Source of the DNA: HIMB114 sp052048155
Lineage (GTDB): Bacteria; Pseudomonadota; Alphaproteobacteria; Pelagibacterales; Pelagibacteraceae
Direction: 5' to 3'
Assembly: GCF_052048155.1 (NCBI RefSeq)
Contig: NZ_JBNAIK010000003.1
Coordinates: 62,001-126,000, forward strand
Length of the DNA: 64,000 bases
Shown: piece after piece, positions 1 through 8,614 of the stretch
Layout of the letters: each line of letters starts with the position of its first letter
Position numbering within the stretch: position 1 is the stretch's first letter
Notes under the pieces: model-generated
What the model was told of the DNA's origin: nothing
What the model saw: the letters and a program-made list of their open reading frames with translations, nothing else
Database searches by the model: none
Made by a program: the position numbers and the translations under genes

Positions 1-519
1 TAAATTTGTTTTGTTAAATGTATGAGGAATAATATCTACTCTAAACATATTATTTTTTATATTATTAATTGTTAACGAAATACCATTCACAGAAACAGAA
101 CCTTTTGTAATTAAAAATTTTTTAAATTTAGATTTAATTTGTATCCAAATTTGCCAGGAGTTTTTTATTTTTGTAAAAGATTTAATTTTCCCCATATCAT
201 CAACGTGTCCTTGAATAAAATGACCAGCAATTTCATCGCCAAATTTTAATGATTTTTCAATATTAAATAAATCACCTACCTGACTGTTAATGAGGTTAGT
301 AATTTTTAAGGTTTCTGGTGAAATATCAAAATATAAATCGTTATTTCTTTTTTTTTTACTAAATTTTACTAAAGTTAAACAAACTCCATTAATTGAGATT
401 GAAGTGCCAATATCTTTTTTTTTTACCGGTAACTTACAACTAAATATATAAGAAAAATTATTTTTATTCTTTGATATTTTTTTTAAATTTGCAGTACCTT
501 CAATAATTCCAGTGAACAT
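1..519 (-). CDS. ribE: Riboflavin synthase alpha chain (partial, C-terminus beyond left edge)
   Basis: Catalyses the last step of riboflavin synthesis, dismutation of two 6,7-dimethyl-8-ribityllumazine molecules. The visible 173 codons start with MFTGIIEGTA, the usual opening of the family, and contain two lumazine-binding repeats: the first has SINGVCLTLV and GHFIQGHVD, the second begins near GSVSVNGISLTINN. The family is about 200 residues, so only some 25-30 C-terminal residues should be missing. The frame stays open to base 1, ending in HTFNKTNL. The ATG at 519 lies inside the end of ribD (20 nt overlap), so the two are probably translationally coupled. Confidence 0.95.
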   Translation of the reverse strand, partial: MFTGIIEGTANLKKISKNKNNFSYIFSCKLPVKKKDIGTSISINGVCLTLVKFSKKKRNNDLYFDISPETLKITNLINSQVGDLFNIEKSLKFGDEIAGHFIQGHVDDMGKIKSFTKIKNSWQIWIQIKSKFKKFLITKGSVSVNGISLTINNIKNNMFRVDIIPHTFNKTNL

Positions 520-1573
520 ATTTTGATTTGTAATTCAAAATCAAATCTTGTTCTAGGTTTAATACTTGATTTAAAGGTAATTTATTATCTTTTACAATTT
601 TTTTTATGCTTAACAGGCCATTTTTATTAAAATTAAGCTTATTTTTCACATGATACAATTCATTAATACTTTTGCTTTTTAAGAAATTACTTAGTGTGTT
701 AGCTCCGCCTTCGATAAGAAGTTTTTTATATCCAAGTTGATAGACAACTTTAAGTAAATCGTTAACCGGTTGATTTAGATCAAAATATATTAGTTTAAAA
801 AATTTACCTACTTTTTTAATTTTTGTTTTATTTTTTTCAGAATGAAAAACATAAGCACCTTTTAAATTATTATTTAAAAAGATTTTTTTGTTAAAAAAAA
901 GATTTTTATTTATTATAAAAATCGCAATTTTTTTTTCGATACCATTTAATCTGCAATTTAAACTTGGATTGTCGTGATTAATTGTATTTTTTCCAACTAG
1001 TATAGAGTCAGATTGATATCTTAATAAATGAGCAAACTTTAGAGCAGATTTACTTGTGAATAATCTTTTGAATTTATGCTTACTATAAAAGTCATTACTA
1101 GATGCTATTTTTGCTACTACATAGGGTTTTTGATTTAAATTACAGTAATTGTGAAGAATAGAAGGTTTTGAAGGCTGCTTAGTATACTTTAAAGAAATAT
1201 TTTTTTTTTTTAATAATCTATTTGTTTTTTCTTTTACCCTCTCATCTAAATCTATAGATGATGAAAAAATTTTTTTTACTTTTTTTTTAATTATTAAGTT
1301 AGAGCAAGAAGGGTTTTTGCCTATATGGCAGCAAGGTTCTAAAGAAGTATATAGTTCATTTATAAAATTTATTTTTTTGTTTTTTAATAAAGCAAATTCT
1401 GCATGAGGCGACCCATGTTTTCCTGTAACCCCTAAATGTATAAGATTATTTTTATCAATACCTACAGCGCCAACAGATGGATTTGGAAATGTTTCGAATT
1501 GATTAATTTCCGAAAGTTTATTGGCTAAATTAATTAAATAATTTTTTGGTAAATTATTTTTTAACTTGGGCAT
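500..1573 (-). CDS. ribD: Bifunctional riboflavin deaminase/reductase RibD
   Basis: Carries out the second and third steps of riboflavin synthesis: deamination of the pyrimidine intermediate, then NADPH-dependent reduction of the ribosyl side chain. The N-terminal cytidine-deaminase-like domain (about residues 10-145) has the zinc site His57-Ala-Glu59 with Cys81 and Cys90 (LEPCCHIGKNPSC). The C-terminal reductase domain (about 150-357) carries the VAKIASSNDF start and the LLIEGGANTLSNF motif. The length of 357 is normal. It overlaps nrdR by 20 nt upstream and ribE by 20 nt downstream, so nrdR-ribD-ribE read as one transcript. Confidence 0.95.
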   Translation of the reverse strand: MPKLKNNLPKNYLINLANKLSEINQFETFPNPSVGAVGIDKNNLIHLGVTGKHGSPHAEFALLKNKKINFINELYTSLEPCCHIGKNPSCSNLIIKKKVKKIFSSSIDLDERVKEKTNRLLKKKNISLKYTKQPSKPSILHNYCNLNQKPYVVAKIASSNDFYSKHKFKRLFTSKSALKFAHLLRYQSDSILVGKNTINHDNPSLNCRLNGIEKKIAIFIINKNLFFNKKIFLNNNLKGAYVFHSEKNKTKIKKVGKFFKLIYFDLNQPVNDLLKVVYQLGYKKLLIEGGANTLSNFLKSKSINELYHVKNKLNFNKNGLLSIKKIVKDNKLPLNQVLNLEQDLILNYKSKYVHWNY

Positions 1574-2015
1574 TAATATTGTCTACAAATTGCTCAAAAT
1601 CTTTAGCTTCTTTAAAATCCGTATAGACAGATGCAAACCTTACATACCCTACGTGATCTAATTCTCTTAATCCATCCATCACAAATTTTCCTATCGTTGA
1701 AGACATGATTTCGTTTTGTCCAAGATCTTCTAAATTACGATAAATTTTAGATACAAATTTTTCAATTGTATCATTATCAATGGGTCTTTTTCTTAAAGCT
1801 GTCATGACAGATTTAGTAAGTTTTTCTCTGTCAAAAGGTGATTTTCTACCGTTTTTTTTTATAACAGTAAGCTCTCTAAATTGAACTCTTTCAAAAGTTG
1901 TGAATCTTTGCTTGCCGCAACCACATAATCTCCTTCTACGTATTGCTGTCCCGTCTTCAGTTGATCGAGAATCTATTACTGAGGTATCTTTTTCTTTACA
2001 AAATGGACAAAGCAT
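1554..2015 (-). CDS. nrdR: Transcriptional repressor NrdR
   Basis: Nucleotide-sensing repressor of ribonucleotide reductase genes. The 153 residues show an N-terminal zinc ribbon (MLCPFC, then RRRRLCGCGKQRFTTFE) followed by an ATP-cone domain (about 49-139, beginning TVIKKNGRKSPFDREKL). Length is typical. One oddity: the second cysteine pair is Cys31-Gly-Cys33, where the usual ribbon has C-x-x-C. The nucleotides TGT GGT TGC support this reading. It follows glyA by 3 nt and overlaps ribD, the common alphaproteobacterial order. Confidence 0.95.
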   Translation of the reverse strand: MLCPFCKEKDTSVIDSRSTEDGTAIRRRRLCGCGKQRFTTFERVQFRELTVIKKNGRKSPFDREKLTKSVMTALRKRPIDNDTIEKFVSKIYRNLEDLGQNEIMSSTIGKFVMDGLRELDHVGYVRFASVYTDFKEAKDFEQFVDNINAQVKK

Positions 2016-2018
2016 AAT

Positions 2019-3305
2019 TTAGTAAATTGGGAATTTCTTACAAAGCTCAATTACTTTTTTTCTAACAGATAATTCTGCTTTTGAATTATCATCTTTGTTG
2101 TCTTTTAAGCCTTTTAAAACTTCATCAACTAACTCGGCAACTTGTTTAAATTCAGCCAGTCCAAATCCTCTTGTTGTGCATGCTGGAGTTCCAAGTCTAA
2201 TACCAGAAGTGACCCAAGGTTTTGCTTCATCATATGGTATACCGTTTTTGTTGCATGTTAAATTTGCATTAACCAAAGATCTTTCGGCTTCTTTACCTGT
2301 CAATCCCAATGGCCTAAGATCGATAAGAACTAAATGTGTATCTGTGCCGCCAGAGAAAATTTCATAACCAAGGTTTTTTAGCGTTTCAGATAAAATTTTG
2401 GCATTTTCAATGACATTTTTGGAATAAATTTTAAAATCGTCTTGTAAAGCTTCTTTAAAACAAACAGCTTTTGCTGCAATAACATGCATTAGAGGACCGC
2501 CTTGTAAACCTGGAAAAACTGCTGAATTAAATTTTTTTGCTAGATCTTCGTCATTTGTCAAAATTATTCCACCTCTTGGACCTCTTAAAACTTTATGAGT
2601 TGTAGATGTAACTACATGAGCATGATCACATGGATTTGGATATGCTTTGCCTGCAACCAATCCAGAAAAATGAGCCATATCGACTAATAAATATGCTCCT
2701 ACCTTATCAGCTATCTCTCTAAATTTTTTAAAATTTATAATTCTTGAGTAGGCGCTACCGCCTGCAATAATTAATTTTGGATTATGCTCAATAGCGAGTT
2801 TTTCAACTTGATCATAATCTAATAAACCGGTCTGTTTATCTACGCCATATGCAATAGCGTTAAACCATTTACCTGATTGTGCGGGTGGTGCCCCATGAGT
2901 AAGGTGTCCACCTTGATCAATACCCATACCCAAAATTGTATCGCCTGGTTTTAAAAGGGCTAAAAAAACTGCTCCATTAGCTTGTGCTCCTGAATGTGGT
3001 TGAACGTTTGCAAATTTTACATCAAATAATTTTGTGGCTCTTTCAATTGCTAAATTTTCAGATTTATCAACAAATTCGCAACCACCATAATATCTTTTGC
3101 CCGGATATCCTTCGGCATATTTATTCGTTAAAACAGTTCCTTGTGCTTCAATCACTGCTCTAGAAGCAATGTTCTCTGAAGCTATTAATTCTAAATGATT
3201 TCTTTGGCGATTTAATTCTTCATCTATAGATGAAAAAATTTCTGGATCGCTGTCTTTTAATGATTTTTCAAAAAAATTTATTTCAGTTTTTAATTCTTTA
3301 GACAT
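2019..3305 (-). CDS. glyA: Serine hydroxymethyltransferase
   Basis: PLP enzyme that interconverts serine and glycine while charging tetrahydrofolate with a one-carbon unit. The 428-residue sequence has the family landmarks: ASENIASRAV near residue 42, the EGYPGKRYYGG loop (65-75), VDMAHFSGLVA (208-218) and the PLP-binding lysine in TSTTHKVLRGPRGG (Lys238). The glycine it yields is also the substrate of the ALA synthase encoded at 23795. It overlaps rpiB by 8 nt and is followed by nrdR after 3 nt. No leader long enough for a riboswitch precedes it. Confidence 0.97.
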   Translation of the reverse strand: MSKELKTEINFFEKSLKDSDPEIFSSIDEELNRQRNHLELIASENIASRAVIEAQGTVLTNKYAEGYPGKRYYGGCEFVDKSENLAIERATKLFDVKFANVQPHSGAQANGAVFLALLKPGDTILGMGIDQGGHLTHGAPPAQSGKWFNAIAYGVDKQTGLLDYDQVEKLAIEHNPKLIIAGGSAYSRIINFKKFREIADKVGAYLLVDMAHFSGLVAGKAYPNPCDHAHVVTSTTHKVLRGPRGGIILTNDEDLAKKFNSAVFPGLQGGPLMHVIAAKAVCFKEALQDDFKIYSKNVIENAKILSETLKNLGYEIFSGGTDTHLVLIDLRPLGLTGKEAERSLVNANLTCNKNGIPYDEAKPWVTSGIRLGTPACTTRGFGLAEFKQVAELVDEVLKGLKDNKDDNSKAELSVRKKVIELCKKFPIY

Positions 3306-3744
3306 TTTTTAATTTCTTTACCCTTCTTAAGTGCCTTCCTTTTAAAAATTTTGTTTTAAAAAAAATTTTCGTTATTTTTAAAGCATTTTTTTTATTTGTC
3401 ACCCTTGAACCTAACACCAAAACGTTAGCATTGTTATGTTCCCTTGCTAATTTTGCTGTTTTTGAATTAAAGACCAATGATGCTCTGACTTTTTTATAAC
3501 GATTCGCCATAATTGACATTCCAATACCAGTTCCGCAAACCAGTATTCCAAAATTAATATCGGTTATTTTTTTAGAGAGTTTTTTAGCAAAGTCAGGGTA
3601 ATCAACTGAATTTTTTGAAAATGGACCTAAATCTGTAATTTTAATTTTTTTCTTTGAAATTTGATTAATTAGATAATTTTTAAGATCATAACCGGCATGA
3701 TCAGAAGATATAAATATTTTTTTAGTTATAAAAGTTTTAGACAA
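3298..3744 (-). CDS. rpiB: Ribose-5-phosphate isomerase B
   Basis: Interconverts ribose 5-phosphate and ribulose 5-phosphate in the pentose phosphate pathway. The RpiB/LacAB fold is recognised by SSDHAGYDLK near residue 13, the catalytic cysteine in GILVCGTGIGMS (Cys70) and the REHNNANVLVLGSR stretch. At 148 residues it is normal size. The start codon appears to be TTG (3742-3744): no ATG lies upstream in frame before a stop, and none between it and the conserved SSDHAG. No clear Shine-Dalgarno sequence is visible. Its stop overlaps the glyA start by 8 nt. Confidence 0.93.
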   Translation of the reverse strand: MSKTFITKKIFISSDHAGYDLKNYLINQISKKKIKITDLGPFSKNSVDYPDFAKKLSKKITDINFGILVCGTGIGMSIMANRYKKVRASLVFNSKTAKLAREHNNANVLVLGSRVTNKKNALKITKIFFKTKFLKGRHLRRVKKLKNV

Positions 3745-3774
3745 AGTAATTAATATTTATATGTAAAAAAAATA

Positions 3775-3789
3775 TTCTCAATATGAGAA
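3775..3789. promoter_or_regulatory. Short palindrome in the rpiB upstream region
   Basis: A perfect 6-3-6 inverted repeat, TTCTCA-ATA-TGAGAA, sits about 30-45 nt upstream of the rpiB start, in the 60-nt gap before the flavin reductase gene. It could be an operator or a small hairpin. Its half-sites recall the GAGAAT half of the Fur-like box at 28769, but the arrangement is inverted. No assignment is made. Confidence 0.3.
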
Positions 3790-3804
3790 AATACTTATTA
3801 ACAT

Positions 3805-4248
3805 TCAAAATGTTAGAATTTTTTTTTGGTAATATAATAATGGTTTTGTCTTTGAATTAGTCAATATTTTTTTTACCTTTAAAAATATGGTAAAATGATC
3901 ACCAGCTTTAATTTCCTTGAATTTATTACATTGAAGAGAAAAAACAGAATTATCTATAATTTTTTTATATTCCAAACTTGATATCTCATCATTTTGAAAT
4001 GCCATTTTATTAACTAATTTCTTTTGATTTTTACTTAATAATACTACAGTTTGTTTTTTTGAACTCTTAAAATTTTTAAACTTACTTGATTTAATATCTA
4101 AACTCCACAAAACCATGAGGGGTTTTAATGAAACTGAAGAAAATGAATTAATTATAATACCATTATAATTATTTTTTATATTCTTACTTAGTACACAGGC
4201 AATACCGGTTGGATACTTTGAAAGAGCAGCTTTAAATTTTTTAATCAT
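3805..4248 (-). CDS. Flavin reductase-like domain protein
   Basis: A 147-residue protein of the flavin reductase (FMN-binding split-barrel) family, whose members reduce free FMN or FAD with NAD(P)H or act as the reductase of two-component monooxygenases. Evidence is the N-terminal pattern FKAALSKYPTGIACVLS, followed by the GIIINSFSSVSLKPLMVLWSL flavin-binding region, and a C-terminal GDHFTIFLKVKKI strand with the usual GxH. It is a little shorter than typical (about 160-170). It lies alone between parC (4 nt before it on the coding strand) and rpiB, so neighbours do not reveal a partner monooxygenase. Confidence 0.75.
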   Translation of the reverse strand: MIKKFKAALSKYPTGIACVLSKNIKNNYNGIIINSFSSVSLKPLMVLWSLDIKSSKFKNFKSSKKQTVVLLSKNQKKLVNKMAFQNDEISSLEYKKIIDNSVFSLQCNKFKEIKAGDHFTIFLKVKKILTNSKTKPLLYYQKKILTF

Positions 4249-4252
4249 ATAC

Positions 4253-6508
4253 TTATAATAATATTTTTTTAGAATTAAATTTATAATATCCAGTAAAACC
4301 TTTGTTTAGTGAAATTTCTTTTTTTAATTTAATAACTCTACCAGATTTTCCTCTTTTTGATAAAAAAGATTTCAAATTACCTAATTCAATTTTTTTTGAA
4401 TCAATATCAATTAATGAAAGATTATCATCTATAGAGCAAAAATTATTTAATTTGAAACCCTTTGTTTTAAATAAAATAACACCTGATCCTTTTTGCAAAT
4501 AAGGAACTTCTTTAAGTTCAAATATTATTAATTTATATTTTAAATTATCTTTTAAGAATAATGCTATAAACTTATCTTTTTCTTTATTTATTAAACATGA
4601 TCCGGAAAAATGGTCATTTTTTTTAATATTAAATATTTTTTTTCCAGATTTTTTATTCGTAAACAAATCTTCTGATTTTACCAAAAAACCATACCCATTT
4701 TGTGATGATAAAATAATTTCTTGCTTTTCTTTATAAACAAATAAATCAACAATTTTTTCTTCGTCTTTTAATTTTAAATATGATGAAATTAAAAATCCCT
4801 TTGTTGACCCAAATTTTAAATTAGAACAATTTAGAATATAAGATTTGCCAATGTTAGATAATAAACAAATCTGATCTGAAGTTTTGCAATTAATAATTAG
4901 ATTAACGTCATCAATATTTTTTTCACTTCTTTTATAAGTACCTTTTTTTGATTTTAAAAATTTTTCATTAATAAGTGAAACATTTATATTTTCGATAACT
5001 TCAAGTTTTGACTCTAATTCATCATCTGTAAATTGAACAAATTTTTCAAGAATAGATCGTCTTGGTCCATAAACAGAATTATCTCCAAATTCATTTATAA
5101 CCTCTGTATACTCATTGTTAATTTCTTTCCTTTGAAGTGTTTTTGAATTTAAAATTTTAGATAATCTTTTCTTTTCTAACTCTAGATTTTTAAACTCTTT
5201 TTTAATATCTAGTTCTTCAATTTTTTTTAAATTTCGAAGCCTCATCTCTAAAATTGAGTCAACCTGAATTAAAGTAAATTTATATTTTTTTATTAATTCT
5301 TTCTTTGGATCTTTAGAGTTCCTTATGATTTTGATTATTTGATTTAAGTTTTTATATACAATTATAAAACCTTTTAAAATTTCTAATCTTCTTTTAATTT
5401 TTTTTAGTTGGAAATTAATTTTATTATTTAAAATAATATATCTATGCTTAAGTAATGATTTTAAAATTTCTTTTAAATTCATTACTTTTGGTTCATTTTT
5501 TTCGTTAAGAACATTCATATTTAAAAAAATTTTGTTTTTAAGTTCTGACTGTTCAAAAAGCGAGTTCATTAAATCTTCAGGACTCACATTTCTGTTCTTG
5601 GGCCTCAAGACAATTCTTATTTTTTCATCAGATTCATCAGAAACATGATCTAACAATTTATTTTTCTTATTAATTATAATTCCAGCTAATTTTTCAATTA
5701 ATTTTGATTTATTAACTGAGTAAGGAATTTCAGTAACCGCAATTTGATATAATCCCCTTCCAAGATCTTCTACTTTGTATTTTGATTTTATTTCAAAAAA
5801 ACCACGGCCAGTATTATAAGCCTTGAAAATTTCCTTTTTATCTTCGTTTAGTATACCGCCAGTTGGAAAATCTGGTCCTTTGATAAATTTAAGCAAATCC
5901 TTTACAGAACAATTTGGATTATCATTTAAGTGAATTATTGCTTCGCATATTTCTTGTACATTATGTGGTGGTATTGACGTTGCCATTCCTACGGCAATAC
6001 CTGAAGATCCGTTTGCTAAAATATTTGGGAATTGCGATGGTAATATTTCAGGTTCATCCAGTTCTCCATCATATGTTTTCTTAAAATTAACAGTCTCCTC
6101 TTCAATATCTACGAGTAAATATTCTGACGTTTGAGTTAATTTAGTTTCCGTATATCTCATGGCAGCTGCATTATCACCGTCAATATTTCCAAAATTACCT
6201 TGACCATTTACTAATGGATAATGTGTAGAAAAATCTTGGGCCAATCTCACTAAAGCATCGTAGACAGATTGATCTCCATGAGGGTGAAATTTTCCAATCA
6301 CATCACCCACTACTCTTGCGGACTTTTTAAATTGAGATTTTGGACTTAAGTTCAGTAAATACATTGCATATATTAATCTCCTATGTACTGGCTTCAAACC
6401 ATCTCTAACATCGGGCAAAGCACGTTGCGTAATTGTAGATAATGCATACGCAAGATATTTTTTAGCAAATTGATTTTGCAATTCATCTTTTACAATATTT
6501 TTACTCAT
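4253..6508 (-). CDS. parC: DNA topoisomerase IV subunit A
   Basis: Breakage-reunion subunit of topoisomerase IV, which decatenates daughter chromosomes. Type IIA features are clear: ALPDVRDGLKPVHRRLIYAM near residue 30, VVGDVIGKFHPHGDQSVYDA (66-85) and the catalytic tyrosine Tyr119 in AAAMRYTE. A long coiled-coil-like Lys/Glu-rich region spans about 360-470, and the C-terminal half is a degenerate beta-pinwheel. At 751 residues the length fits ParC better than GyrA (usually over 850). It overlaps recO by 8 nt, in the conserved order rnc-era-recO-parC. parE is not in the window. Confidence 0.93.
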   Translation of the reverse strand: MSKNIVKDELQNQFAKKYLAYALSTITQRALPDVRDGLKPVHRRLIYAMYLLNLSPKSQFKKSARVVGDVIGKFHPHGDQSVYDALVRLAQDFSTHYPLVNGQGNFGNIDGDNAAAMRYTETKLTQTSEYLLVDIEEETVNFKKTYDGELDEPEILPSQFPNILANGSSGIAVGMATSIPPHNVQEICEAIIHLNDNPNCSVKDLLKFIKGPDFPTGGILNEDKKEIFKAYNTGRGFFEIKSKYKVEDLGRGLYQIAVTEIPYSVNKSKLIEKLAGIIINKKNKLLDHVSDESDEKIRIVLRPKNRNVSPEDLMNSLFEQSELKNKIFLNMNVLNEKNEPKVMNLKEILKSLLKHRYIILNNKINFQLKKIKRRLEILKGFIIVYKNLNQIIKIIRNSKDPKKELIKKYKFTLIQVDSILEMRLRNLKKIEELDIKKEFKNLELEKKRLSKILNSKTLQRKEINNEYTEVINEFGDNSVYGPRRSILEKFVQFTDDELESKLEVIENINVSLINEKFLKSKKGTYKRSEKNIDDVNLIINCKTSDQICLLSNIGKSYILNCSNLKFGSTKGFLISSYLKLKDEEKIVDLFVYKEKQEIILSSQNGYGFLVKSEDLFTNKKSGKKIFNIKKNDHFSGSCLINKEKDKFIALFLKDNLKYKLIIFELKEVPYLQKGSGVILFKTKGFKLNNFCSIDDNLSLIDIDSKKIELGNLKSFLSKRGKSGRVIKLKKEISLNKGFTGYYKFNSKKILL

Positions 6509-7127
6509 TTAAATAATTTAGAATCTTTGGTCTATTTTTAAAATTTGTTATATTAATTACATCAACTAATCTATTAGATATTGTTTCACTATTTAAATTA
6601 AAAATTGCTTTTAAATCCTCAATAGTAAAGTCTAAACTACTACCATTTAAAATACTTTTTATTACTGGGTTAAAACCCTCTTCATTTAAATCTACTCCAT
6701 AGCCAATGTTTTTTAAGAAATTAAACTCCCATATTAAATATGACTTTAAGCTATCACCCTCTAAAGACTTAATTAATTGATCATACTCATCAAAGCATTC
6801 AGTATATTTTTGCTGCTCTGGCATAATTTTTGAAATAACCTCAATTGAAATGATTAATAAATTTAGTTTTTTCAAATCATTAAAAAATTTTATTGATATA
6901 TTTTCAATCAATTCTATAGAGAAATAACCTAGAGCATCTTCATTTTTAGAATTAAAATTCAATTTTATTTTATTACCAATTTGTAAATCTGGCTTTTTCT
7001 TTTTCGATGAACTACCATACACAACACCAGTGACGCAACCGTGCTCTCTTGAGAAAACTTTGACTAAAGAAGAATTTTCTTTAGTAGCTGATACTGAAAG
7101 TAAATATCCAATGTCACTCCATCGCAT
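6501..7127 (-). CDS. recO: DNA repair protein RecO
   Basis: Recombination mediator that helps RecA replace single-strand binding protein. The N-terminal OB-fold is recognisable from MRWSDIGYLLSVSATKENSSLVKVFSREHG, broken here as two halves: DIGYLLSVSATKE and SSLVKVFSREHGC. The helical C-terminal part (about 85-208) includes SYLIWEFNFLKNIGYG and DLNEEGFNP, the equivalent of the family's LLxxLGY segment. At 208 residues it is shorter than the usual 230-250. It starts right after era (spacing 0) and overlaps parC by 8 nt. Confidence 0.88.
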   Translation of the reverse strand: MRWSDIGYLLSVSATKENSSLVKVFSREHGCVTGVVYGSSSKKKKPDLQIGNKIKLNFNSKNEDALGYFSIELIENISIKFFNDLKKLNLLIISIEVISKIMPEQQKYTECFDEYDQLIKSLEGDSLKSYLIWEFNFLKNIGYGVDLNEEGFNPVIKSILNGSSLDFTIEDLKAIFNLNSETISNRLVDVINITNFKNRPKILNYLNE

Positions 7128-7937
7128 TTATTTAACTTTTGACAATTTCAATTTTAAAAAAAGGTTTACTTTTTTTTTCAAAATTTTTTCAAGTTGAGAC
7201 CTTGAGTAAATACCAATTTTTTTAATCATTTGACCATTTTTTCCTAAAATAATTTTTTTATGTGCTTCTGTTTTTACTATTATAGTTTGATTCACAGTTA
7301 AATATTTTCCCTTTTTAATACTATCAGTGACAATTAAAGATTTATATGGAATTTCCTTATGAATATAAAATAAAAGCGCTTCTCTTGTGATCTCTGAAAA
7401 AAACTTTTCCTTTGAAATACGCTTTGTAAATTTTGTTGTTTCTTTTAATGATTTCTTTTCGATATAATTAAGTATTTTTTCAGTATTCTTTTTTTTTAAT
7501 GCAGAAATATAAAAAATTTCATCAAACCTATTAATAAAATCTAAAGTTTTTATTTTCTCTAAAATTTCATCGTTATCAACCTTGTCTATCTTATTAAAAA
7601 CTAGAATTTTATTTTTAATTTTTTCTAAATTATTTTTTATTTTATCAAGATGTCTAAATTTACTATTAATATCCAGTAAAAATACGACTATATCAGCTCT
7701 TTCCAAGCCTTGAATTGCTTCTCTTAAATAATTGTCATTAATGTTATCTTTGTAAAAACCAGGAGTATCAATAAAAATCATTTGTGTATTTTTATAATTA
7801 ATTGAAAACTCAATGTTAAAATTGGTTGTTTGTATTTTTTTTGAAACAATTGAAACTTTTTTATTGGCAAAACAGTTTAATAATGTTGATTTGCCTGAAT
7901 TAGTAGGACCTGACAAAGCAATGTAAGAAGTTTTCAT
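7128..7937 (-). CDS. era: GTPase Era
   Basis: Ras-like GTPase with a KH domain that binds 16S rRNA during 30S assembly. GTPase motifs are in order: G1 GPTNSGKSTLL (9-19), G2 threonine in IQTTNFN, G3 DTPGF (about 58-62) and G4 NKID (about 115-118). The C-terminal KH domain has the signature KKIILGKNGQMIKKIG near residue 228. Length 269 is slightly short of the typical 295-300. It shares one base with rnc and is followed at once by recO. Confidence 0.95.
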   Translation of the reverse strand: MKTSYIALSGPTNSGKSTLLNCFANKKVSIVSKKIQTTNFNIEFSINYKNTQMIFIDTPGFYKDNINDNYLREAIQGLERADIVVFLLDINSKFRHLDKIKNNLEKIKNKILVFNKIDKVDNDEILEKIKTLDFINRFDEIFYISALKKKNTEKILNYIEKKSLKETTKFTKRISKEKFFSEITREALLFYIHKEIPYKSLIVTDSIKKGKYLTVNQTIIVKTEAHKKIILGKNGQMIKKIGIYSRSQLEKILKKKVNLFLKLKLSKVK

Positions 7938-8614
7938 TATTTAATTTTTAAATACTCAATCAGTTTCTTTGCAGCATTTGTTTCAGCATTTTTTTTAGAA
8001 GTTCCAGTTGCTACAAAACTCTTTGATTGCTCAATAGAAACAGACACTTTAAAATTTGGTTTGTGAGAAGGGCCTGAATTAGAAATATATTTGTATACAG
8101 GAAGTTTCTTGTAAAGTTTCAAAGAATACTCTTGAAGTTTAGTTTTTGGATCAATAAAAACTTGAGTAGTATTTTTCAAATTTTCTTTCCATATTTTTAA
8201 TATGAATTTTTTTGTTTGCTCAAATCCCTTATCCATAAAAACAGCACCAATGATAGATTCACACAAATCACCTAATATTTTTTTGTTACCTGCTTTATTT
8301 TGTTTTTGAGCCTTACTGAGGCTTAAAAATCTATCGATTTCTAAAGAGGAAATAATTTTGGAACAAGTTTCTTTATTAACTAATGATGCTAATTTTTTAT
8401 CTAACACACCTTCAGAATCTTTAGGGTAATTATCATTTAAATAACTTGCTATAACAAGGCCTAGAACTCTGTCTCCTAGGAATTCAAGTCTTTCATTATT
8501 ATTATTTATATTAACTGATTTACTTTTATGGGTAAAAGCTTGTTCAATTAAAGATTTGTTATTAAATTTTATTTCTAAAATTTTTTCTACTTGCGCAAGG
8601 TCATTTTTTTTCAT
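7937..8614 (-). CDS. rnc: Ribonuclease III
   Basis: Double-strand-specific endonuclease for rRNA and mRNA processing. The catalytic domain (about 5-150) carries the signature NNERLEFLGDRVLGLVIA and the second acidic cluster LGDLCESIIGAVFMDKG. A double-stranded RNA-binding domain covers about 155-225, ending with VATGTSKKNAETNAAKKLI. Length 225 is normal. It shares one base with lepB upstream and one with era downstream, so the lepB-rnc-era run is tightly coupled. Confidence 0.96.
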   Translation of the reverse strand: MKKNDLAQVEKILEIKFNNKSLIEQAFTHKSKSVNINNNNERLEFLGDRVLGLVIASYLNDNYPKDSEGVLDKKLASLVNKETCSKIISSLEIDRFLSLSKAQKQNKAGNKKILGDLCESIIGAVFMDKGFEQTKKFILKIWKENLKNTTQVFIDPKTKLQEYSLKLYKKLPVYKYISNSGPSHKPNFKVSVSIEQSKSFVATGTSKKNAETNAAKKLIEYLKIK

